This document shows, one piece after another, positions 35,727 through 44,349 of a DNA stretch of 64,000 nucleotides; positions within the stretch are counted from its first letter, which is position 1, and the number at the start of each line of letters is the position of its first letter. The notes below the pieces were generated by a model. That model was not told the origin of the DNA. It worked only from the letters and a program-made list of their open reading frames with translations, and did not search any database. This DNA comes from Spirochaetales bacterium (GTDB lineage: Bacteria; Spirochaetota; Spirochaetia; Treponematales; Treponemataceae). Where the stretch lies: contig JAQXNX010000011.1 in assembly GCA_029098225.1 (NCBI GenBank), positions 156,730 to 220,729 of the forward strand. The letters run 5' to 3'. Made by a program: the position numbers and the translations under genes.

Positions 35727-36783
35727 TCATGCTGCGTTAAACAAAATCTCCTTTTGAACTTTTATTGAGCTGGCATTTATGTAGCAACGCTCAGTCTGCC
35801 AGTCCTCTGAATATTCAAGCAAATAGCTTTTTATCAGTCTTATATAAGAATTTGTTGAAGGAAAAATGCAGACAACAAATGAACGTCTGCGAATTTCACG
35901 GTTAAGTCTTTCAAGTGTGTTGGTGCTTGAAATCTTACGGCTGTCCAGTTCCTCAAAGGCATAAAACTGAACAGAATCTTCAAATCCTTCCTCAAGACAT
36001 TTCACTGCTTTGTGAAATGCTTTTTCATATTCCTCGCCAGGTTGTTTCAGGCAATGTTTTTCGTATAGCTGCCTGCAGCCCAATGTGTGCATCAGATACA
36101 TACAAACATACTTTTTCAAGACCGCGTTTCTGAAGTTTTCTGAAAAGCGCTGAATAAGTTTCCTCAGATTCATTTTCCATAGGCTCTACAACAAGGATTT
36201 CCTGCTGTCCTTCAACAAGATTTACTGCCTTTATTACCATTACGGCCTTACTAACTATCCTATGGTTATCACGAATCTTTTCGTAAAGTACGTCACCCCA
36301 GATTACCGGATATTCAGTATCCAGTTTTCTTGAACGGAAGTTATCGATCATTTCATCAAGACCATTGTTTATTTCACTTACTTCAGATGCACTCAGGCTT
36401 TCTATTTCAAGTCTTTTCGCAATGTTCTCAATCTTTCGCGTTGAAACTCCGTTCAGCCAGCATTCCTGAACAACTTGTATGAGTGCCTGTTCACTTCGTT
36501 TCTTCTCTGTGACGAAGAACGGAATGTAACCTCCTTGTCGTATTTTGGGTACTGAAAGATAAACAGTTCCGAGCCTTGTATCAAAACGGCGGATCCTGTA
36601 ACCACATCTGTAGCCGGTTCGGGATTTAGCATGAATCCCTTTTTCAGCTCCGGTCTTATGAGCAACCTCAATTTCCATGAACTTGTCCATTACCCATTGG
36701 AGCATTTCCAGCATCGGATCTTTTGCCGTTACAAAATCCAGTAGTTTATTTTCGAAAAATGTAGTATCGTTCTTATTGGCCAT
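35727..36783 (-). pseudogene. IS256-family transposase with internal deletion and frameshift
   Basis: The N-terminal part (start 36783) is in one frame for about 249 residues: Asp164 in IWGDVLYEK and Asp231 in YVSDAH are the first two catalytic acidic residues. After TTW the frame meets TGA at 36025. The C-terminal part, from about 36040 to 35727, is in another frame and has STNTLERLNREIRRR with the third acidic residue. The second-to-third distance is about 61 residues, whereas IS256 has about 108. A deletion of roughly 140 bp has therefore removed the W-x2-C-x2-H region. The element cannot move by itself. Confidence 0.88.
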
Positions 36784-36835
36784 TGTCTTTTCCTTTTTTG
36801 TTTGTTGTGGTAACTAACATTTTGGAATTTTCAAT

Positions 36836-36874
36836 GGCTTTTTTCTACCCCAAATTGCGAACTTTATTGTACAC
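36836..36874 (-). repeat. IS256 right terminal inverted repeat
   Basis: Reverse complement of the left end, with the same AGTTCGCAATTT core, followed outward by the second target-site copy TATTCATT at 36875-36882. Confidence 0.65.
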
Positions 36875-36882
36875 TATTCATT
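36875..36882. repeat. Right target-site duplication of the IS256-type element
   Basis: TATTCATT, differing from the left copy by one base. On the minus strand it is the last in-frame part of the decayed membrane-protein gene before the element. Confidence 0.65.
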
Positions 36883-37389
36883 AAAAAGATTATAATTATT
36901 GTCTAAAATTAGAGAAGATGATTTAAACATATTTAAAATTTTTTGATTTCTAGATTCTAACATTATTGTATCTTTATCAAGGCGAGCATAAAGAGATTTT
37001 TTTTAAATTTGATGAATATTTATTTCTCGTAAAGTAGAGTATAATAATATACATATTAAAATTGTTAGTAAATTAATAGAAACAACTTTAAAATTCTATA
37101 GATAGATAACCAGAAAAACAAGATACTTATATAACGTATAAACTTATACAAACACAAATAAAAAAAATAAGAATTTGTATTATATTAATCTTTATATTTT
37201 TGTAGATTATTGCAGAATATAAAAGCAAGACGCCCCAAATTATTATTAAAAATATATTGATCAATAAAACTTCTGTTTCAAAAAAAAGCCGCTTTTAAAC
37301 AATGCAACAAACAAAAAACAAAACTGTATTAAGCACAAAATAAATGGAAGTAAAAAAATATTAGATAAAGTTTTAGTTTGAAATTTCAT
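36883..37389 (-). pseudogene. Decayed paralogue of the 30872 membrane protein
   Basis: Translation from ATG 37389 gives LSNIFLLPFILCLIQF...ALFKSG, then a run of eight T residues breaks the frame; with nine it continues FFETEVLLINIFLIIIWGVL. This matches residues 9-60 of the intact protein with no gap. Near the other end EINIHQ-ILKKSLYARLD (again needing one extra base) matches NINIYNLLKTTLYYRLD, and KILNMFKSSS matches KIKNMFKPSK. About 400 middle residues are missing. Removing the IS and one target copy would let the last frame run to a TGA at 35630. The rest of the 36883-37502 gap has no other gene. Confidence 0.8.
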
Positions 37390-37502
37390 AACATAGTTCC
37401 TTTTTATTAAATTTGAATAATTTCATATTTATTTTTAACGAATTTATCCAAATATGCATTTTTTTGAGATAAATTGCTGTATCTACAATTTAATAATGAA
37501 AA

Positions 37503-38279
37503 TCAAATCATTAAACTCTGATACAAATCTTCTTTTCTATCTCTCAATACTGGAAATTGTTTGCGATAATCAAGAACATTATCAATAAATTCATAAATCA
37601 CAATTCCCTCTTTTCCCGACAACATTTCAACAATTTCTCCGTTTGGATTTACGACACAACTATCTCCACTGTAGTATAAACCACCTATATCACCAACACA
37701 ATTAATAGCAAAAATATAAACTTGATTTTCAATAGCACGAGCACGTAATAAAGTTTTCCAATGCTCCGAACGTTTTGCTGGCCAACAAGCTGAAATAATA
37801 ACAGAATGTACTTTATCTGCCACAGTCCTAAAAATTTCAGGAAATCTTAAATCATAGCATATAAAATTTGAAAAACAAATATTATCTATTGCAAATATTG
37901 ATACATCTTCTCCACCAACAAATTTTAAATCTTCCCCTGAATATGAAAATGGATGTATTTTTGCATATGAAGATAGGATTTTACCAGACTTATCAATAAT
38001 TGTATATTGATTTTTGCATTTTTCTCCAACATCTTCAACCCATCCAAAACCAATATAAATATTATTTTCTATAGCCAGTTTGGAAATTTGTTTAATTGTA
38101 TATTCAGAATCTTCTGAAGTTAAATCAGTATTCATTGAAAAACCAGTAAAACTCATTTCTGGGAAAAGAACTAAATCAACTTTTTCTGTAGAACAATTTT
38201 TTATGATATTCTCAGCATTACATAAGTTTAGATCTTTGTTTTCCCATTCTATATGAGTTTGAGCCAATGCTATTTTCAT
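37503..38279 (-). CDS. Carbon-nitrogen hydrolase (nitrilase superfamily, omega-amidase-like)
   Basis: A 258-residue amidase with the complete nitrilase triad: Glu41 in LFPEMSF, Lys107 in SYAKIHPF and Cys141 in ICYDLRFPEIFR. Size and the RFPEIFR motif fit the Nit2/omega-amidase branch, which cleaves terminal amides of small dicarboxylic amides. It ends the leg-type gene run and is 3 nt from the Gfo/Idh gene upstream. In this setting it may remove or transfer an amide or acyl group on a sugar intermediate; no direct evidence. Confidence 0.85.
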   Translation of the reverse strand: MKIALAQTHIEWENKDLNLCNAENIIKNCSTEKVDLVLFPEMSFTGFSMNTDLTSEDSEYTIKQISKLAIENNIYIGFGWVEDVGEKCKNQYTIIDKSGKILSSYAKIHPFSYSGEDLKFVGGEDVSIFAIDNICFSNFICYDLRFPEIFRTVADKVHSVIISACWPAKRSEHWKTLLRARAIENQVYIFAINCVGDIGGLYYSGDSCVVNPNGEIVEMLSGKEGIVIYEFIDNVLDYRKQFPVLRDRKEDLYQSLMI

Positions 38280-38282
38280 TTG

Positions 38283-39278
38283 TTATTTATAAAATCCTCC
38301 ATCTGATTCTTCAAGTGAATTCAATAATTTTAAAACAGCAGCATCTTTTTGTAATGTGTTAGGATATTTTTTATTATCATTAATACCATCTAAAAATGCA
38401 GCTATTTCATCAATATACATTTGTTCGCCAATCATATCAGCATATCCTTCTTCATGAGGCTGTTTTTGCTGTTTAATATATTCAGTATTACCAGTCTTTG
38501 CATCAAATACAGAAAGTTTTTCGTCATCCCATTTCCATTGAATTTGTCCATCTTGGAAATTTATAATAAGATTTCGTGCTGGATAACGACTCATAACATC
38601 TACAAGAAGCCCTCCAAGCATGTTGCCATAATCCAAAGTACTTACATAAGAATCTTCAATATCGCATCCAATTTCTCCAGTTTTACGGAAATACCCCTTG
38701 ATTTCTTTTGGAAATCCAAAAACATCTGTTATCCATGTAAGTTCATAAGGTACAATTTCTCTTGCACCACCTGTTTCTCGGTTACTTACATAAAAGTCAT
38801 TGACATTTTCCCATGGATGCCAATCAGGTAAATATTGTCCACTGTGATAAGTAAAATTACATACTTTTCCAAATTTTCCAGATTCAACAATTTTCTTAAC
38901 TTCTTTAATCATCGGATGGAATATAAAAGTACAACTTGGAGCGACAAAAATGTTTTTAGTATTATCCATAATTGCTTTAACTTCACTAAGAACTACACTA
39001 GCTTCTACAAAAACAGGTTTATTATATTTTACTGCAATATCAGTTCCTATCTTATGTCTATCAGGAGGAAGAGAAACCACAATTGCATCGATTTTATTAA
39101 AATCTAATTCTGACTCATCTTTTACAATATTTATACCATATTTATCTTTTGCTTCTTTACGACGATCTTCTCGAATATCATTACCCCAAATTTGTTCGGG
39201 CTTAGCACCCAACGCTAAAAGACATCTAACACGTCTTTTTCCCATTGAACCTAATCCTTTTACATAATATCCACTCAT
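38283..39278 (-). CDS. Gfo/Idh/MocA-family oxidoreductase
   Basis: NAD(P)-dependent sugar oxidoreductase of 331 residues. The N-terminal GLGSMGKRRVRCLLAL is the cofactor loop, and SLPPDRHK follows. The C-terminal domain has the catalytic-region block GQYLPDWHPWEN. This block and the following DFYVSNRE-GG-REI are shared with the gene at 41320, so the two are paralogues. It overlaps the cytidylyltransferase stop-start (4 nt). Substrate is likely a nucleotide-linked or free sugar of the legionaminate-type branch. Confidence 0.87.
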   Translation of the reverse strand: MSGYYVKGLGSMGKRRVRCLLALGAKPEQIWGNDIREDRRKEAKDKYGINIVKDESELDFNKIDAIVVSLPPDRHKIGTDIAVKYNKPVFVEASVVLSEVKAIMDNTKNIFVAPSCTFIFHPMIKEVKKIVESGKFGKVCNFTYHSGQYLPDWHPWENVNDFYVSNRETGGAREIVPYELTWITDVFGFPKEIKGYFRKTGEIGCDIEDSYVSTLDYGNMLGGLLVDVMSRYPARNLIINFQDGQIQWKWDDEKLSVFDAKTGNTEYIKQQKQPHEEGYADMIGEQMYIDEIAAFLDGINDNKKYPNTLQKDAAVLKLLNSLEESDGGFYK

Positions 39279-39991
39279 TTTGATTTATCTCCCATTTTTA
39301 TTATAGTCTCTATACAATTGAAATCATATATATCATCAATCTCATAACTTTGCCAACGTTCAATGTAATATGGAATGATTTTGTCCATATATATTGTATG
39401 AGTTTCTTTAAACCTATCTACCTTTACCAAATACCCCACGCCGTACGGAAATAAAGCCTCATCTTCTAGTTGTCGCTGATAAAAAGTTTGCCCATTAGAA
39501 ATATACGGTGTTATAAATCCTTCTGAGTTTATTTTTTTAACAATTGATGGATGCTCAAGATGAACACGACCTACAGAGATAACTCCGTCTGCATCTTTAT
39601 GTTCTATTGCAAGTTTTATCATATTATCTATATCATTCTCTTTTCTAAGAGGTGAAGTTGGTTCAAGCAGAATCATATAATCATATTTTTCATTTCTTTT
39701 TTCCAACAGCTCAATAGTATATGCAAGAACATCCATTGAAGAAGATTTATCTTGAGCAAGTTCATCAGGTCTTAACTCTGGAACAGGTATTCCATAGTTC
39801 TCACAAACATCTGCAATTTCACGACTATCTGTTGAAATAAATGCTCTATCTATGTACGAACTTTTTTTAATTTGTTCAATTGTATATGCAATCAATGGTT
39901 TTCCATTTAATTCAAGAATATTTTTTCTTGGTAAACCTTTTGACCCACCTCTTGCAGTGACTACAGCAAGTATTTTCTTATCTTTATACAT
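39275..39991 (-). CDS. legF: Acylneuraminate/legionaminate cytidylyltransferase
   Basis: Activates a nonulosonic acid as its CMP derivative. The 238-residue enzyme begins AVVTARGGSKGLPRKNILEL with the CTP-binding GGSKG-x-PRKN motif, then AQDKSSSMDVLAYTIELL, ILLEPTSPLRKENDID and FYQRQ. It differs from PseF at 27896 in the DAG-FYWY region, which fits a partner of the LegI-type synthase at 46253. It lies between class III aminotransferase and Gfo/Idh genes. CMP-Leg versus CMP-Neu specificity is inferred from legB and legC being nearby. Confidence 0.82.
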   Translation of the reverse strand: MYKDKKILAVVTARGGSKGLPRKNILELNGKPLIAYTIEQIKKSSYIDRAFISTDSREIADVCENYGIPVPELRPDELAQDKSSSMDVLAYTIELLEKRNEKYDYMILLEPTSPLRKENDIDNMIKLAIEHKDADGVISVGRVHLEHPSIVKKINSEGFITPYISNGQTFYQRQLEDEALFPYGVGYLVKVDRFKETHTIYMDKIIPYYIERWQSYEIDDIYDFNCIETIIKMGDKSK

Positions 39992-40001
39992 AAAAACACC
40001 A

Positions 40002-41303
40002 TTAGTTATATTTTCTGAATACAGGTTTTATTACATTACCGATTATATAATCATTTACATTTCCATTTAAAGATTCAGAAAGAACCTTCATTGCTTTTCT
40101 TGCCGCTTCCAATGTAAAATCAATTTCAGCATCATTATGTTCGTAAGCAATTGCAATATATGGCATCAATATTCCTGATTTGAGCATTTCCTGACAGAAT
40201 ACTGTTCTATACTCAAAAGAAGGCTTTTTGTCTTTTCCGCAAACAACCATATTTGGAGAACATTCTGCACCAGTAATATAGAAATAGTCTTCCAAAGAAT
40301 ATTCTTTTGCTATATCTCTGAGTCCTGAACAAAGTTTTTTACCCATTGCCCAAATATGATCTGTAACATTCAATTCTTTATAAACTTTTACTGTTTCAAT
40401 AAAAGCTCCAAGACTACTCATCTCAGCACCATGTGTTGTAGAAATAAGAAATACCCGTTCTTTTCCTGGTGTAAGACCACCTAAATCCATAATTTCTCTT
40501 TTACCGCCAAGAGCAGCTACAGAAAATCCATTTGCCATACCTTTTCCATATGTTACAAGATCTGGTTCAACTCCATAATATTTACAAGCCCCCTGCAAAT
40601 CCCAACGAAATCCAGTAATCATTTCATCTAGAATATAAACTACCCCATATTCTTTACAAAGTTTTCCTACTTCCTGCAAGAAATTATTCTGTGGTTCTTG
40701 ATCATCAACTGGCTCCATAATAAGACATGCAATTTGACCTTTATACTTTTCAAAAATATTCTTTACTGATTCAATATTATTATAATTAAACTGGAGTGTT
40801 AGATTCTTTATATCCTGTGGTATACCACCGTCCATAACAGTGTCACCTATAAACCAATCATCATAAGAAAAGAAAGAATGTTCTTTACATCTGACAATAT
40901 ATTTTTTCCCAGTATAGGCACGAGCAAGTTTTGTTGCCGCAGAAGTAACAGTTGAGCCATTTTTTGCAAATTTTACCATATCAATCCATGGAATAAGATC
41001 AACCAATGTTTGAGCTGCATCTACTTCAACTTTTGAAGCTTTACTTGCAGTGTTTCCTTTCTTAATCTGGTCTATAGCTGCATTAGATATACGGTCATAA
41101 CCATAACCTATTGTTACTGAACGACATGCCATTGCATAATCAAGAAACTTATTACCATCAACATCCCAAGCATAAACACCTTTTGTATGCTCAAAAACTC
41201 TTGGTGCATTTGAAGGAAAAACTTCATCTGTTCTACTATATGTATGAGCACCTGCAGGAATTAACTCATGAGCTCTTCTTCCATAAATTTCATTTTGTGT
41301 CAT
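40002..41303 (-). CDS. Class III aminotransferase, glutamate-1-semialdehyde-aminomutase-like
   Basis: PLP enzyme of about 433 residues. The PLP lysine is in LVTYGKGMANGFSVAAL, the aspartate in VVYILDEMITGFRW, and the glycine block is FAKNGSTVTSAATKLARAYTG. GSA-aminomutase-like proteins in glycan loci aminate sugars or make amino acids for decoration. Start set at the ATG at 41303 with AGGAG 8 nt upstream; an ATG at 41333 overlaps the upstream gene. It lies between two paralogous Gfo/Idh oxidoreductase regions, suggesting an oxidise-then-aminate step. Confidence 0.88.
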   Translation of the reverse strand: MTQNEIYGRRAHELIPAGAHTYSRTDEVFPSNAPRVFEHTKGVYAWDVDGNKFLDYAMACRSVTIGYGYDRISNAAIDQIKKGNTASKASKVEVDAAQTLVDLIPWIDMVKFAKNGSTVTSAATKLARAYTGKKYIVRCKEHSFFSYDDWFIGDTVMDGGIPQDIKNLTLQFNYNNIESVKNIFEKYKGQIACLIMEPVDDQEPQNNFLQEVGKLCKEYGVVYILDEMITGFRWDLQGACKYYGVEPDLVTYGKGMANGFSVAALGGKREIMDLGGLTPGKERVFLISTTHGAEMSSLGAFIETVKVYKELNVTDHIWAMGKKLCSGLRDIAKEYSLEDYFYITGAECSPNMVVCGKDKKPSFEYRTVFCQEMLKSGILMPYIAIAYEHNDAEIDFTLEAARKAMKVLSESLNGNVNDYIIGNVIKPVFRKYN

Positions 41304-41319
41304 ATTATTTACTCCTATT

Positions 41320-42294
41320 TTATTTCTTCTCAATTTTATCTATTAGATTGAGAACATATAAATCTTTCTGAATAGACCATTTTGGTTCTGTATTATTCTT
41401 AACATAACTGATAAAATCTTTAATTTCATCAAGATATGTATTTTCTACTATATTAACAGCATAATTGTCATTATGTTGAAGATTTTCATACGCAGTAAAA
41501 GATTCTACTTTTTTTTCAGCGATATTGTAAATCTTTAAGCCATCATTTGAACCATCCCAAGTTATGTGAATATTTTCACCTATAATCTCAAGATATGTCG
41601 TTGCAATCCTACTTACTACATCTACCACAAAAACACCTTTATTCCCGTTCTTATGTTCAAAAGTTGTGATATAAGAATCATCGTAATCAATTTCAAGATT
41701 TGTTGATTTCTGTGAAACTGAATTAAGTTTCACAATCTCGCCAAATGTGTCTACAATCCAGGGAAGTTGGATAGCGTAAATCTCACGGCAGCCATTGCTT
41801 TCTTTTTTTCCTACAAAGAAATCTTTATAACTTTCCCAAGGATGCCAATCTGGAAGATACTGTCCAATATGGTAAATATATGAAAGCGGCTGAGTTTCTT
41901 TCTGAACCAGTTCATTTATCTTCTTTATTTGATTCTTATAAAGCATAGTACTTGAAAGGAAGATTTTTACATCATTTTCCTTAGCAAGTTTAATCATTAG
42001 ATCATAATTAATTGAAGAAAGGTTTATTTCTGTAAAAGTGTTTATTTTGTTTTGGAGAAGAATAGGGATAATTGCAGCATGGCTAAGCGGAGAAGTACAT
42101 ACGAAAGCAAAATCAATTTTTTCTTTCAAAGCATCACTCAAATCTACAAATGCATTATATCCATCGTCTTTTATCTGTTTTATTCGATTAGTATTTGAAT
42201 CTACGCAAATAAATTGAGCATCTTTATCAAGCTGCTTGTATAGGCGAATTCTGCGTCTGCCCATCGAACCATAACCTACGACTAAAACTTTCAT
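41320..42294 (-). CDS. Gfo/Idh/MocA-family oxidoreductase, paralogue of 38283
   Basis: A 324-residue oxidoreductase with cofactor loop VVGYGSMGRRRIRLYKQL and FVCTSPLSHAAI. The block GQYLPDWHPWES followed by KDFFVGKKES and CREIYAIQLPWI is nearly superimposable on that of the gene at 38283, indicating an internal duplication. The gene lies between the radical SAM gene and the class III aminotransferase. Both copies likely act in the same branch on different epimers or positions. Confidence 0.86.
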   Translation of the reverse strand: MKVLVVGYGSMGRRRIRLYKQLDKDAQFICVDSNTNRIKQIKDDGYNAFVDLSDALKEKIDFAFVCTSPLSHAAIIPILLQNKINTFTEINLSSINYDLMIKLAKENDVKIFLSSTMLYKNQIKKINELVQKETQPLSYIYHIGQYLPDWHPWESYKDFFVGKKESNGCREIYAIQLPWIVDTFGEIVKLNSVSQKSTNLEIDYDDSYITTFEHKNGNKGVFVVDVVSRIATTYLEIIGENIHITWDGSNDGLKIYNIAEKKVESFTAYENLQHNDNYAVNIVENTYLDEIKDFISYVKNNTEPKWSIQKDLYVLNLIDKIEKK

Positions 42295-42301
42295 ATTTGC
42301 C

Positions 42302-43276
42302 TCAGTCCATAAAAATACTATTTAATCCATTATTACGCAATTCGCAGTTTTTACAAATTGTACCATCATCGGAAGCCTTTTCAACAAAAATACTCCTATA
42401 TCTATTATATAGATTGCAATTCCAAGCTTTCTCTAAATCTAAATCTTTATTTAAATCAAAAAAAGTAAGATTTGTATCATAAGCATTGCAACAAGGAACA
42501 ACCATTCCATCGCTATTTATATACATGGTATCAAATAACATAGGACATATATAATTAGAGTCTTTAGAACCAGTATTATCCAATACAGCCATTTCTTTTT
42601 TTAATAAATCTTGTTCTTTAAGCCTAGTTATAAGTACAGGCAACAATACTACATCATCTACTAATGTTTCAAAAAAACTTTTCATTTCTTTTCTGATTTC
42701 ATAATTCTCTTTAGTAATAACACAAGAAATTGATGTTGCAAGATTTAATGAATTTTCTTCTTTATACTTTTTTAAAAATTTTAAATTTTCAATAACTAAA
42801 TCATAATCATCTGTCTGATGAATTTTTTTATACGAACTTCTATTATTTGCATTTATAGAAAAACGTATACTATCAAGACCAGCATCAATTACAGATTTCA
42901 TTCTTTCTGGAGTTGCAAAAACACCATTTGATGTAATGAAAGTATATTTAAAACCTAATTGTTTAGCAAAACAAATAACTTCGGGTAACTCCTTGTATAA
43001 AAATGCTTCTCCAGCTAAATAAAAACCAACTTCTTTATGGCCGATTCCAAGATTTGCAGCTTGTTGTAATATTTTTTTAACAAATTCAATATCTAACTTA
43101 GAGGGCTTTGGATGATTTATAGCATACTTTCCGTGAAAAGGACAGAATACGCACGCCTGATTACATGTATTATTTAATTCTATATTTAACGACCCAGGAA
43201 CAGGAGGAGTCATACTATAATTAAATACCTTTCCAAATCGCTCTTCCATATGTTTTCGCATTATTTTTTCAGCCAT
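42302..43276 (-). CDS. Radical SAM protein with SPASM-type C-terminus
   Basis: A 324-residue radical SAM enzyme. The 4Fe-4S motif is CNQACVFC (C-x3-C-x2-C), followed by the GVFATPERM and FSINANNRS barrel elements. The C-terminal cysteines in CPMLFDTMYINSDGMVVPCC and in CKNCELRN fit a SPASM or twitch domain with auxiliary cluster. In polysaccharide loci such enzymes epimerise, dehydrate or deoxygenate sugars. It lies between the nucleotidyltransferase and an oxidoreductase. Reaction unknown. Confidence 0.86.
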   Translation of the reverse strand: MAEKIMRKHMEERFGKVFNYSMTPPVPGSLNIELNNTCNQACVFCPFHGKYAINHPKPSKLDIEFVKKILQQAANLGIGHKEVGFYLAGEAFLYKELPEVICFAKQLGFKYTFITSNGVFATPERMKSVIDAGLDSIRFSINANNRSSYKKIHQTDDYDLVIENLKFLKKYKEENSLNLATSISCVITKENYEIRKEMKSFFETLVDDVVLLPVLITRLKEQDLLKKEMAVLDNTGSKDSNYICPMLFDTMYINSDGMVVPCCNAYDTNLTFFDLNKDLDLEKAWNCNLYNRYRSIFVEKASDDGTICKNCELRNNGLNSIFMD

Positions 43277-43290
43277 AAGTTCATTCCTTT

Positions 43291-44349
43291 TTAATTACAT
43301 ATTTTTACAATATCAATATTTGCCTTGTTAAAATCTTCAATTCGACCAATATCAATCCAATATTCATTTACAACATATTCAGAAACCAAACGTTTTGTCT
43401 TTATCAATTTTTCAAATAATTGAGTCATGTTATAGAATTCATTTTTAGGAATTTTATTAATTGCTGATTTATTCAATATATATATTCCAGCATTTACCTT
43501 ATAATTTATTTCAGGTTTTTCTTTTATACTATTAATTATGCCATCCTTAGAATTAATTACACCATATGGAATTTTTTCGGTATAAGGTCTTACAGCCATA
43601 GTTGCTACAGACTTAGACTTTTCGTGAGAAAGCATCATTTTTGTAAAATCAATTTTCGTAAGAATATCCCCATTCATCACAATAACAGGATCTTCTATAT
43701 CTTCCGGTAAATTTGACAAAGCACCTGCCGTACCTAACGCTTTTTTTTCATGTAAATACTTAATACTGACTCCGTATCTACTTCCATCTCCGAAATAACT
43801 TTCAATTTGCTCTGATTTATAATTCACAGAAAGATAAAAATTTACAAACCCCTGTTCAATGAAATTCTCAATGATAGTCTCTAATATAGGTTTATTTCCT
43901 ACATTTAACAATGGTTTTGGACATTCTTTTGTAAGTTCTTTTAGTCTAGAACCAAGTCCTCCAGCCATTAAAACAACAGGATTGTTTAATATATTTGCAT
44001 TAATAACATCTGTAAAAAAAACTAAATCTATAACAGTTCCATCGTTTTCTACAACTGGAATAAGATGTAAGACATTCTCTTTCATTATTCGTCTTATTTT
44101 CGAAATTTCAAGATCTTTTTTAACTACGACAGGATTTTTATTCATAATTTTGGATACATTTACTCCAAAATCGATTCGATTTAATAAAGCCCGTCTAATA
44201 TCTCCATCAGTTATAATGCCTAATAATTTATTATTATTATCTACGATCAAAGCAGTTTGTAATGCATTTTTTTGAATCAATTTTACTGCATCCCAAATTG
44301 TCGAATCTTTGTTTAGTATGCATTTTTCTAATTTATTTTTCATTTTCAT
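43291..44349 (-). CDS. ptmE: CBS-domain sugar-1-phosphate nucleotidyltransferase, PtmE-like
   Basis: A 352-residue enzyme with two CBS repeats (residues about 10-115: LLGIITDGDIRRAL and VIDLVFFTDVI) followed by an NTP-transferase domain starting VVLMAGGLGSRLKELT. CPKPLLNVGNKPILE and VIVMNGDILTKID give the nucleotide and metal sites, and EYWIDIGRIEDF ends the fold. The same CBS plus NTP-transferase layout occurs in Campylobacter PtmE, which makes GDP-glucosamine for legionaminic acid. The CBS domains may sense adenylates. It overlaps the upstream oxidoreductase by 17 nt. Confidence 0.83.
   Translation of the reverse strand: MKMKNKLEKCILNKDSTIWDAVKLIQKNALQTALIVDNNNKLLGIITDGDIRRALLNRIDFGVNVSKIMNKNPVVVKKDLEISKIRRIMKENVLHLIPVVENDGTVIDLVFFTDVINANILNNPVVLMAGGLGSRLKELTKECPKPLLNVGNKPILETIIENFIEQGFVNFYLSVNYKSEQIESYFGDGSRYGVSIKYLHEKKALGTAGALSNLPEDIEDPVIVMNGDILTKIDFTKMMLSHEKSKSVATMAVRPYTEKIPYGVINSKDGIINSIKEKPEINYKVNAGIYILNKSAINKIPKNEFYNMTQLFEKLIKTKRLVSEYVVNEYWIDIGRIEDFNKANIDIVKICN

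Larger units (their letters stand above)
35678..36874 (-). mobile_element. IS256-family insertion sequence, inactivated
   Basis: About 1197 bp bounded by inverted ends. The left end from 35678 (GTGTCAAATTTAGTTCGCAA) and the reverse complement of the right end up to 36874 (GTGTACAATAAAGTTCGCAA) share a perfect AGTTCGCAATTT core and a GAAAAAAG block further in. It carries one transposase gene with an internal deletion. The 8-bp flanks match 7 of 8. It is inserted in an already decayed membrane-protein gene. Confidence 0.85.

Noticed and set aside
36883..37389. Remnant considered as a broken wzm permease
   Set aside because: The frame-corrected translation aligns with the 30872 protein at both ends rather than with ABC-2 permeases.
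38421..38831. Plus-strand open frame of 136 codons opposite a Gfo/Idh gene
   Set aside because: Antisense shadow; the minus-strand frame has complete family motifs.
43859..44275. Plus-strand open frame of 138 codons opposite the ptmE-like gene
   Set aside because: Antisense to a strongly conserved enzyme; a by-product of codon use in the real frame.
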